This document shows, in pieces, positions 24,740 through 30,940 of a DNA stretch of 64,000 nt. The stretch lies in the NCBI RefSeq assembly GCF_900198195.1, contig NZ_LT899436.1:2881001-2945000 (forward strand), in the 5' to 3' direction. The DNA comes from Tenacibaculum jejuense. Its GTDB lineage: Bacteria; Bacteroidota; Bacteroidia; Flavobacteriales; Flavobacteriaceae. The notes beneath the pieces were generated by a model. That model was not told the origin of the DNA and did not search any database. It worked only from the letters and a program-made list of their open reading frames with translations. The first letter of the stretch is position 1. Each line of letters starts with the position of its first letter. A program made the translations under genes and the position numbers.

Positions 24740-25720
24740 TTATTCTAAATATCCCATTTTTTTCATCCATTCGTCGTTGAACATTTTTCCAACATAACGA
24801 CTTCCATGATCATGGAATAAAACCACAACTACATCGTCTTCATTAAAATGTTCTTTTAACTGCAAAAGACCTTTCATTGCTGCTCCTGCAGAGTTTCCTA
24901 AAAACATTCCTTCTTTTTTAGCTAATAACTGTGTATAAACCGCAGCATCTTTATCTGTAACCTTTGTAAATCCATCAATAATACTAAAGTCAACATTTTT
25001 TGGTAAAATATCTTCTCCAATACCTTCAGTTACGTAAGGATAAATTTCATTTTCATCAAAAATACCAGTTTCATGATACTTTTTAAATACAGAACCATAA
25101 GTATCTATACCCCAAACTTTAACATCTGGATTTTGTTCTTTCAAATATTTTCCAACACCAGAAATAGTTCCTCCAGTACCTACACCAACTACAAAATGGG
25201 TAATTTTTCCTTCTGTTTGTTCCCAAATTTCAGGACCCGTACTTTCATAGTGTCCTTTTGCATTACTTGGGTTATCGTATTGATTAACATACCAAGCATT
25301 TTCTGTCTCCTCTGCTAACCTTTTTGAAACCGAATAATAACTTCTAGGATCATCTGGCTCTACATTTGTAGGACAAACAACAACCTCTGCTCCTACTGCT
25401 TTTAAAATATCTATCTTTTCTTTACTCTGCTTATCTGCCATTACAAATACACATTTGTATCCCTTTACAATTGCAGCTAAAGCTAATCCCATTCCTGTAT
25501 TTCCTGAAGTACCCTCAATAATTGTTCCTCCTGGCTTTAATCTTCCGTCTGCTTCTGCGTCTTCAATCATTTTTAAAGCCATTCTATCCTTAACAGAATT
25601 TCCTGGATTAAATGTTTCATATTTAGATAAAACCAAACAAGGCAGCTCTTCAGCTAATGTATTTATCTTAACTAAAGGAGTATTTCCAATAGTCTCTAGA
25701 ATATTCTTTGCGTATTTCAT
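24740..25720 (-). CDS. Cysteine synthase / cystathionine beta-synthase family PLP enzyme
   Basis: A fold-type II PLP enzyme of about 326 aa. ATG 25720 (MKYAKNILETIGNTPLVKIN) was chosen over a TTG 21 bases upstream because the family N-terminus begins there. The PLP lysine is in NPGNSVKDRMA. The phosphate loop is EGTSGNTGMGLA. The cofactor-phosphate loop GVGTGGTISGVGKYL is also present. The C-terminus FHDHGSRYVGKMFNDEWM is like the catalytic core of cystathionine beta-synthase; no CBS regulatory pair is attached. It may use O-acetylserine or serine; the sequence does not decide. A small membrane protein follows it. Confidence 0.92.
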   Translation of the reverse strand: MKYAKNILETIGNTPLVKINTLAEELPCLVLSKYETFNPGNSVKDRMALKMIEDAEADGRLKPGGTIIEGTSGNTGMGLALAAIVKGYKCVFVMADKQSKEKIDILKAVGAEVVVCPTNVEPDDPRSYYSVSKRLAEETENAWYVNQYDNPSNAKGHYESTGPEIWEQTEGKITHFVVGVGTGGTISGVGKYLKEQNPDVKVWGIDTYGSVFKKYHETGIFDENEIYPYVTEGIGEDILPKNVDFSIIDGFTKVTDKDAAVYTQLLAKKEGMFLGNSAGAAMKGLLQLKEHFNEDDVVVVLFHDHGSRYVGKMFNDEWMKKMGYLE

Positions 25721-25778
25721 TTCGTTAAGTTTGCTTTGCAAATATAGGTTTATCTAACGATAATATAAAGCCAATAAA

Positions 25779-25800
25779 AAATCCCGATAAATCGGGATTT
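25779..25800 (-). terminator. Terminator after the 186-aa lipoprotein gene
   Basis: AAATCCCGA-taaa-TCGGGATTT, followed on the minus strand by TTTTTATTGG. It lies 7 bases past the stop of the leftward gene at 25808. Confidence 0.8.
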
Positions 25801-25807
25801 GTATATT

Positions 25808-26368
25808 TTAATTGAACCAAACAATGAAGGATTTAATCTTTGCTAAATCAGGTATTTGCTCAATACTTACTTTCTTCATATTAAACTCTTTTAAACCCAA
25901 TTCTTCTTTATCTATAGCTATAGTAGCATTTAAATCATCTATAAAAATAGTGGCTGAAGAGAATGATGTTTCAATTTTACTAATTGCGTTATTTGCATTT
26001 ATATCTCTAAATGTAGAAAGTATATTCAATCCATTTACAGTTTTGAATCTCTCATCAAACAATTCAATACTTTTAATTGTTGAAGTAGAATCTAACTGTT
26101 CTCTTGGTACTATAGTTAGTAAGTGTTTTCCTCCTTTTTCAAAAATTTGATATTCATCATCATCTTGGAAATAATAATTTCCTTTGGCACCTTCGCTCAA
26201 AATTTTAACAATAGAATCTTTTGCAAAAATATTCTCTAAATCTTGCATTGTAGTTTCTTTTGTGATTTGCCCTACTTTTCCTTTAGCAATCGTGTATTTA
26301 TCTTTACTACACTGTGTACTTGCAATCGCAACACAAACAATCAACACGATTTTGAATAATTTTCTCAT
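25808..26368 (-). CDS. Lipoprotein of unknown function (186 aa)
   Basis: The lipobox is ASTQC (Cys20). The mature protein has a regular alpha/beta layout: KGKVGQITKETTMQDLENIF, then YYFQDDDEYQIFEKGGKHLL, then a C-terminal half with ATIFIDDLNATIAIDKEELG. It resembles small Bacteroidota lipoproteins of unknown function; no named domain can be assigned safely. It lies 42 bases downstream of the HerA-like ATPase on the same strand and may be read with it. Confidence 0.75.
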   Translation of the reverse strand: MRKLFKIVLIVCVAIASTQCSKDKYTIAKGKVGQITKETTMQDLENIFAKDSIVKILSEGAKGNYYFQDDDEYQIFEKGGKHLLTIVPREQLDSTSTIKSIELFDERFKTVNGLNILSTFRDINANNAISKIETSFSSATIFIDDLNATIAIDKEELGLKEFNMKKVSIEQIPDLAKIKSFIVWFN

Positions 26369-26410
26369 TTAAATTAGTTTCTTATATAACGTTTATTTAC
26401 TCTCTTTAGT

Positions 26411-27934
26411 TTAAATAACTTTCTTTAAAATACCAAACACAGCACGAATAAATGTAGCACTTGTTAATACTTTTACAACAGGGTTTTGACGTGTACTTCG
26501 CCTCGAACTACTAGTACTTCTTTTTCTACTTAACTTTTCTTCTTCTTTTCTTCTATCTTCCTCTGATTTTTTCTTGTTGATACTATCAATTTTCTCACCT
26601 AATAATTCATATGCACTTTCTCTATCAATAGTATCGTTGTACTTCTTAACCAATTTAGAGTTTCCTATAACCTCTTGAATTTCTCTCTCTGTTAAAATAT
26701 CCATTCTACTCATTGGAGCTCTTAGCATGGTTCTTGCCAAAGGAGTTGGAATACCTTTTTCATTTAAAACAGTTACAAAAGCTTCACCAATACCTAACTG
26801 AGTTAAAACTTCACTTGTATTGTAAAAATCTGAATCAGGGTAATTCTCCGCTGCTAACTTTAATGCTTTTCGGTCTTTTGCAGTAAATGCACGTAAAGCA
26901 TGCTGTACTTTCATACCTAACTGAGCCAAAACATCTTCTGGAACGTCTTTAGGGTTCTGAGTTACAAAATATAATCCTATACCTTTTGATCGTATTAATT
27001 TAACAATACTTTCTATTTGACTTAATAATGCTTTTGAAGCTTCATCAAAAACCAAATGTGCTTCATCTATAAAAATAATTAACTCTGGTCTACCACTATC
27101 ACCTTGTTCAGGAAATGTTTCGTAAACTTCAGCTAATAATTGTAACATAAACGTTGAAAACAGCTTCGGTTTATCTTGAATATCAGTTAATCTTAGTACA
27201 GATATTACACCTCTACCATTTTCATCAACTCTGGTTAAATCATCAACTTCAAACGATTTTTCACCGAAAAATAACTCTCCGCCTTGTTGTTCTAATTCTA
27301 CAATTTTTCTTAAAATTGCTCCAGTACTAGAAGTTGAAATTCTACCATACTCTGCAGAAATTTCTTCTTTTCCTTCCGCAGTAATAAATTGGAGCATTTT
27401 TTTAAAATCCTTAAGATCTAAAAGAGGTAATTGATTATCATCACAATATTTAAAAATGATAGCTACAATTCCTGATTGTGTTTCTGTTAAATCTAAAATT
27501 CTAGACAATAGAACTGGACCAAATTCAGAAACTGTTGCTCGTAAACGAACTCCATCTTGTTCAGATATTGATAAAATTTCTATTGGAAATTTTTTAGCAT
27601 CAAACGGAATACCAATTTTCTCGTGACGTTCATCTATTTTTGGATGTCCAGGACTAGGCTGTGCCAATCCACTCAAATCACCTTTTACATCCATTAATAA
27701 AACGGGAATACCTTTCTCAGACATATTTTCTGCTAAAATCTGTAACGTTTTAGTTTTACCCGTACCTGTGGCACCAGCAATTAACCCATGTCTGTTAAGC
27801 GTTTTTAAAGGTATATTTACTAAAGCGTTAGTTGCAGTTTCTTCTCCTAACATACCTGCACCCAACGTAATAAAATCTCCTTTGCATTTGTACCCTTCAT
27901 TTATGTAATTGAAGAAAGACTCCGTTTGACTCAT
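26411..27934 (-). CDS. HerA-like (DUF853) P-loop ATPase
   Basis: A 507-aa ATPase of the helicase HerA-like/YjgR (DUF853) family. Walker A is GATGTGKTKT near residue 55. Walker B is ELIIFIDEAHLVFD near 288. The later arginine-rich TQNPKDVPEDVLAQLGMKVQ segment is typical. The C-terminal ~70 residues are Ser/Arg/Lys-rich and low complexity (KKKSEEDRRKEEEKLSRKRS). Family members are cytosolic and their role is unclear; DNA translocation is inferred from HerA/FtsK homology. No NurA-like nuclease is adjacent. Confidence 0.92.
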   Translation of the reverse strand: MSQTESFFNYINEGYKCKGDFITLGAGMLGEETATNALVNIPLKTLNRHGLIAGATGTGKTKTLQILAENMSEKGIPVLLMDVKGDLSGLAQPSPGHPKIDERHEKIGIPFDAKKFPIEILSISEQDGVRLRATVSEFGPVLLSRILDLTETQSGIVAIIFKYCDDNQLPLLDLKDFKKMLQFITAEGKEEISAEYGRISTSSTGAILRKIVELEQQGGELFFGEKSFEVDDLTRVDENGRGVISVLRLTDIQDKPKLFSTFMLQLLAEVYETFPEQGDSGRPELIIFIDEAHLVFDEASKALLSQIESIVKLIRSKGIGLYFVTQNPKDVPEDVLAQLGMKVQHALRAFTAKDRKALKLAAENYPDSDFYNTSEVLTQLGIGEAFVTVLNEKGIPTPLARTMLRAPMSRMDILTEREIQEVIGNSKLVKKYNDTIDRESAYELLGEKIDSINKKKSEEDRRKEEEKLSRKRSTSSSRRSTRQNPVVKVLTSATFIRAVFGILKKVI

Positions 27935-28025
27935 CTTTTATTATTTTTTGATAAAAATACTATTAATATCAGCATTTCAAAAAGTAGAGCATAATAATTT
28001 TAAGGAACTTTCTTTCTGTTTTGAG

Positions 28026-28033
28026 TAAATTTG
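28026..28033 (+). promoter_or_regulatory. Likely -7 element for the RidA-like/queE operon
   Basis: TAAATTTG matches TAnnTTTG and lies 22 bases before the ATG at 28056. A -33 TTTG is not present at the ideal distance. Confidence 0.4.
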
Positions 28034-28055
28034 TAATTCAACTAAATACTTTCAT

Positions 28056-28562
28056 ATGAAATTACTGAATATCTTAACTTTAACTATTATAATACTTATT
28101 TCTTCTTGTACTACAAATGATAGTACAAATCATATCAAAACACCTAATGAAAAAGAAGACTTAATCTTTCATAGTTCTAAATTAGAACGTAAAAAAAATG
28201 CTCCTTTTTCAGATGCTGTTGAAGTTGGTAATACATTGTATTTAGCAGGTCAGGTTGGTATTAATCCTGAAACTAAAAAATTACCTGAAGGAGGTATTGG
28301 TCCGGAAACAAGACAAACTTTAGAAAATATAAAAGCTGTTTTAGCAGCACACGGTTCAGATTTAGAACATGTAGTAAAATGTACCGTAATTTTATCTACT
28401 ACAGATGATTTTGCGGCGTTTAATAAAATTTTTCGTGAATATTTCCCTAAAAATAAGCCTGCAAGAACTACATTTGCAGCCGGTTTGCTCGTAGGGGCAA
28501 AAATTGAGATTGATGTAATAGCGGTAAAAGCAGATGGATTTAAAGACGCAAGAGTTAATTAA
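28056..28562 (+). CDS. RidA-family lipoprotein
   Basis: The signal ends at ISSC (Cys18), so this RidA-fold protein is exported and lipid-anchored, unlike cytosolic RidA. The domain spans residues ~40-160: NTLYLAGQVGINPETKKLPE, LEHVVKCTVILSTTDDFAAF, and PARTTFAAGLLVGAKIEIDV with the family arginine of the RidA/YjgF active site. It overlaps queE by 29 bases on the same strand. Canonical RidA deaminates enamine/imine intermediates; a periplasmic role is unknown. Confidence 0.9.
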   Translation: MKLLNILTLTIIILISSCTTNDSTNHIKTPNEKEDLIFHSSKLERKKNAPFSDAVEVGNTLYLAGQVGINPETKKLPEGGIGPETRQTLENIKAVLAAHGSDLEHVVKCTVILSTTDDFAAFNKIFREYFPKNKPARTTFAAGLLVGAKIEIDVIAVKADGFKDARVN

Positions 28563-29163
28563 AAAAGGAGAAATGCTTCCTTTAATGGAAGAATTTTATA
28601 CCATACAAGGTGAAGGAGCCCATACGGGAACAGCAGCTTATTTTATTAGAATTGGTGGTTGTGATGTTGGTTGTCATTGGTGTGATGTTAAAGAAAGTTG
28701 GGATGCAAATTTACACCCACCAACTTTAACAGATCAAATAGTTACCAATGCTAAAAAATACGCAGAAACTGTTGTTGTTACTGGTGGAGAACCTTTAATG
28801 TGGAGTTTAGATTATATTACTAAACAATTGCAAGCTAAAGGAATGAAAACACACATAGAAACTTCTGGAGCTTACAAATTCTCTGGCGTTTGGGATTGGT
28901 TTTGTTTATCTCCCAAAAAAACAAAATTACCTCTACATAAAGCTTATGAGGAAGCCGACGAACTCAAAATGATCATTCACAATAAAAATGATTTTGAGTT
29001 TGCTGAAGAACAAGCCGCAAAAGTTAATAATAACTGTAAGCTTTATTTACAACCTGAGTGGAGCAAGCGAGATAAAATGATTCCTTTAATTATAGATTAT
29101 GTAATGAATCATCCTAAATGGAAAATTTCCTTACAAACACACAAATACTTAAATATACCATAA
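28534..29163 (+). CDS. queE: 7-carboxy-7-deazaguanine synthase QueE
   Basis: A radical-SAM enzyme of queuosine/preQ0 synthesis that contracts CPH4 to CDG. Cys43, Cys47 and Cys50 form the CX3CX2C cluster in GGCDVGCHWCDV. The substrate region EEFYTIQGEGAHTGTAAYFI is typical. ATG 28534 is used, because Bacteroidota homologues carry about a dozen residues before MLPLMEEF. An alternative ATG at 28573 has AAAGGAG just upstream and should be considered. It overlaps the RidA-like gene; tgt of the same pathway lies at 36664-37794. Confidence 0.94.
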   Translation: MDLKTQELIKKGEMLPLMEEFYTIQGEGAHTGTAAYFIRIGGCDVGCHWCDVKESWDANLHPPTLTDQIVTNAKKYAETVVVTGGEPLMWSLDYITKQLQAKGMKTHIETSGAYKFSGVWDWFCLSPKKTKLPLHKAYEEADELKMIIHNKNDFEFAEEQAAKVNNNCKLYLQPEWSKRDKMIPLIIDYVMNHPKWKISLQTHKYLNIP

Positions 29164-29200
29164 ACTAAAAAAACGTCCAACCTTGGACGTTTTTTAGTTT
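29163..29200 (+). terminator. Terminator after queE
   Basis: The core CGTCCAA-cc-TTGGACG is extended by A/T pairs on both sides (AAACTAAAAAA with TTTTTTAGTTT), followed by a T-rich stretch. It starts right at the queE stop and works in either direction. Confidence 0.88.
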
Positions 29201-29353
29201 CAAACAATTTTCCTCCTTTTTAAGCTAAGTGTTTTTCTTCCATAGAATTTCCCCCGAACGACTATGGTATAAATTGTTTTTTATACCCATTACCTTATAT
29301 ATAAGGACTTTTAACGTTGACAAAGATATTACACACATTTCTTACACTGGTAC

Positions 29354-29395
29354 GGGTGACCCACACTTTTGGTGTGGGTCACCCGCACTTTTTAA
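29354..29395 (+). terminator. GC-rich 13-bp perfect hairpin, terminator-like
   Basis: GGGTGACCCACAC, loop TTTTG, then the exact complement (29354-29384), followed by GCACTTTTT. It is much more G+C-rich than its surroundings. It has the shape of a terminator, but no gene ends just before it, so it could be the end of an unrecognised transcript or a REP-like palindrome. The stretch 29201-29353 contains a further small inverted repeat (CCATAG ... CTATGG) but no gene. Confidence 0.55.
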
Positions 29396-29440
29396 AAAAG
29401 CACTTGTTTTAACAGTTTTTAACATATTGGTTTTATTTCG

Positions 29441-29448
29441 TATATTTG
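29441..29448 (+). promoter_or_regulatory. -7 element of the first small transcription unit
   Basis: TATATTTG is a perfect TAnnTTTG. No good -33 box is seen at 19 bases (TTG occurs at 29427-29429). Transcription would start at about 29455. Confidence 0.5.
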
Positions 29449-29454
29449 TGACAG

Positions 29455-29577
29455 ATGAATAAAATGATTTTACATACACATATGTCAGTTACTAATAGCT
29501 TACGTGTTATAACAAGAATTGGTGATCAATTCGTAAAAAATCGGAACAAAAGAAATTACACTATGCATTTATACTAG
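29455..29577 (+). CDS. Small ORF (40 aa) in an isolated transcription unit, or small RNA
   Basis: The ORF reads MNKMILHTHMSVTNSLRVIT, then RIGDQFVKNRNKRNYTMHLY. The first ATG falls almost on the predicted transcription start, so ATG 29464 is more likely if it is translated. A terminator at 29603-29636 closes the unit, giving a transcript of about 180 bases. The protein is basic with no recognised family. It may instead be a non-coding RNA with a chance ORF. It resembles the next unit (29817-30062) in layout and weakly in sequence. Confidence 0.35.
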   Translation: MNKMILHTHMSVTNSLRVITRIGDQFVKNRNKRNYTMHLY

Positions 29578-29602
29578 TATAAATGTTAGTATAACAATAT
29601 AT

Positions 29603-29636
29603 AAAAGGCGTCCGATTCATATCTGACGCCTTTTTT
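29603..29636 (+). terminator. Terminator of the first small unit
   Basis: AAAAGGCGTC, 12-base loop, GACGCCTTTTTT. Confidence 0.85.
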
Positions 29637-29816
29637 AATACAGTAATACATGATAAATAGATAAAAAAATACATAAAGGTTGAAAGTTTTAAACACTGAA
29701 AAGTTGTTTCATTAAGTAAACATTAGTTAAAATATCTGGAAAATATCCGGACAAGAACTCTCTTGCTTAAAAACAACCTAAACAACTAATAACCAGTAAT
29801 TTATTTTTAATTTTTA

Positions 29817-29847
29817 TTTGTAATTATCAAAAAACATTATATATTTG
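29817..29847 (+). promoter_or_regulatory. Consensus Bacteroidota promoter of the second small unit
   Basis: TTTG (29817-29820), exactly 19 bases, then TATATTTG (29840-29847). Both boxes and the spacing fit the TTTG-N19-TAnnTTTG consensus perfectly. This is the best promoter in the window. The 29637-29816 stretch before it holds nothing recognisable. Confidence 0.8.
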
Positions 29848-29890
29848 TCGTGTAATTAAACGAGAGAAATCTCATTATTATTAAAAAAAA

Positions 29891-30004
29891 ATGAAAACAC
29901 ATTTTATGCAAATTAGCAGTAAGAATTTACCAGTTAGAGGTGTTCGCTTTGATTTAAAAATGCATTATGATGTTTTTTGTAATATGAAAAATTTGGTACA
30001 ATAG
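29891..30004 (+). CDS. Small ORF (37 aa) with its own consensus promoter and terminator
   Basis: The ORF MKTHFMQISSKNLPVRGVRF then DLKMHYDVFCNMKNLVQ starts 44 bases after a perfect promoter, behind an A-rich leader (TTATTAAAAAAAA). A terminator lies at 30031-30062. The clean promoter-ORF-terminator arrangement supports a real small gene. No family is recognised. THxM-I/V-S/T ... L-x-V-R is shared loosely with the ORF at 29455, so the two may be diverged copies. Confidence 0.5.
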   Translation: MKTHFMQISSKNLPVRGVRFDLKMHYDVFCNMKNLVQ

Positions 30005-30030
30005 TAAAACAAAGTATCGTTTATATATTC

Positions 30031-30062
30031 AAAAGGCATCTTATTTAAAAGATGCCTTTTTT
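30031..30062 (+). terminator. Terminator of the second small unit
   Basis: AAAAGGCATCTT, loop ATTTA, AAAGATGCC, then TTTTTT. Confidence 0.88.
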
Positions 30063-30162
30063 AGTTTAACTTTTTTTAAAATTAAAGGTTAAGAAAACAA
30101 CGAAAAACTTGGTAACATCATTTATTTTTTGTATCTTATGTATAAGAGAAATTGTTAAAATT

Positions 30163-30222
30163 ATGAAAAAAATAATATTGCTAATTCTAAACGAAAAAGG
30201 ACGTTTACTCATTGAAACGTAA
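30163..30222 (+). CDS. Possible 19-aa leader peptide
   Basis: ATG at 30163 opens a 19-residue frame, MKKIILLILNEKGRLLIET, ending in TAA inside the stem ACGTTT ... AAACGT (30201-30220). Its position at the head of a highly structured stretch recalls a leader peptide, but nothing else supports translation. Confidence 0.2.
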   Translation: MKKIILLILNEKGRLLIET

Positions 30223-30295
30223 CATTGGCTAAAAATTAGTTTGGTATAAAGTATACCAAATGTAATTTAATTAAAAAATCAGCTAGCGTTACTTA
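30195..30295 (+). ncRNA. Structured non-coding stretch (long imperfect stem)
   Basis: Nested pairings are visible. GTAAC (30219-30223) pairs with GTTAC (30288-30292). Inside is a perfect 9-bp hairpin TTTGGTATA-aag-TATACCAAA (30240-30260), extended by ATTA/TAAT. A small stem ACGTTT/AAACGT sits just before. No long ORF crosses it. It could be a small RNA or part of the long leader of the gene at 30557. Confidence 0.4.
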
Positions 30296-30332
30296 TAAAA
30301 ATTGCAAAAACGCTTCCTTATTTATTAAAACT

Positions 30333-30535
30333 GTAGAATTTCCTGAAGTCTAAACTCAATAGGCCTTGGTAGTTCCTAGTCTTTGTGGATTGATTTTTAT
30401 ATCAATTCAATTCTACAAAATACCACCTGAAAACTCGGGATGGGAAATCTATGTCTCGGTTTAACCGATACGAAACATCGAAAAGAACATTCGATCAGCT
30501 ATGTACGCCGCTAAATGTGGTTCAGAAAACTATTA
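30333..30535 (+). ncRNA. Structured leader or ncRNA upstream of the lipoprotein gene
   Basis: Two domains can be drawn. The first is closed by GTAGAATT (30333-30340) with AATTCTAC (30409-30416) and encloses TAGG/CCTA and ATTGAT/ATCAAT hairpins. The second is closed by ACCAC (30422-30426) with GTGGT (30517-30521) and encloses TCGG-tttaa-CCGA (30456-30468) and ATCGAA-7-TTCGAT (30477-30495). It has few A/T runs, no ORF, and ends about 20 bases before the ATG at 30557. It looks like a cis-regulatory RNA or independent ncRNA; no known riboswitch or 6S pattern was recognised with certainty. Confidence 0.45.
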
Positions 30536-30556
30536 TTAAACACTAAAAATTGAATT

Positions 30557-30790
30557 ATGAGAAATTTAAAATTTTTGCTATGTATTGTCGTATTTGTATT
30601 TACCGTAAGTTGTACAGATAACACAGAAAATCTCGTGACAAACACACGAACCACCAATGCTTCAAACGTAGAAGATACAGATGACTTTGGTGATAGTATA
30701 AATATCCCTATCGACGGAACTGGAAATGGAAATGATTACACTGGAGGATCTAGTGGTAATGGTGGAGATACTGGTGGAAAGGGAAACTAA
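30557..30790 (+). CDS. Small Gly-rich lipoprotein (77 aa)
   Basis: Signal peptide MRNLKFLLCIVVFVFTVSC gives lipid Cys19. The mature part is short, acidic and disordered: TDNTENLVTNTRTTNASNVE, then DDFGDSINIPIDGTGNGNDY, ending in a Gly/Ser/Asn tail (GGSSGNGGDTGGKGN). It has a perfect terminator after it and a long structured leader before it. It lies directly ahead of a TPR histidine kinase and response regulator on the same strand. A role as a surface signal, sensor accessory or structural linker is possible but unproven. Confidence 0.75.
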   Translation: MRNLKFLLCIVVFVFTVSCTDNTENLVTNTRTTNASNVEDTDDFGDSINIPIDGTGNGNDYTGGSSGNGGDTGGKGN

Positions 30791-30805
30791 CAGAATTTTA
30801 TCTGA

Positions 30806-30834
30806 CCTCTAGCTAATTGTTAGAGGTTTTTTTT
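30806..30834 (+). terminator. Terminator after the Gly-rich lipoprotein
   Basis: CCTCTA, 9-base loop, TAGAGG, then eight T. It stands between the lipoprotein and the histidine kinase, so it may also attenuate read-through into the kinase. Confidence 0.85.
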
Positions 30835-30940
30835 AGTTTTGTTATAATAAAAACAAAATCATATTAGAACTTTTTTTCTTTTTTTTATAATTATAAAATT
30901 ATCCATAATTAATTCTTTTGGATTTTATCAACAAAATGAA

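Noticed and set aside
25743-25807. Attenuator for the cysteine-synthase gene
   Set aside because: The hairpin has its T-run on the minus strand just after the 186-aa lipoprotein gene, so it is a plain terminator of that gene located upstream of the next one.
29315-29346. E. coli-type sigma-70 promoter (TTGACA ... TACACT)
   Set aside because: The spacer is 20 bases and Bacteroidota do not use this consensus; likely coincidence.
29229-29462. Rightward open frame of 77 codons between queE and the small units
   Set aside because: It runs through the GC-rich palindrome and the promoter of the next unit, has an unlikely composition and no good leader; it looks like chance.
30333-30416. tRNA or tmRNA
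   Set aside because: The 8-bp closing stem suggested an acceptor arm, but there is no GGTTCGA-type T-loop, anticodon arm or tag-peptide frame.
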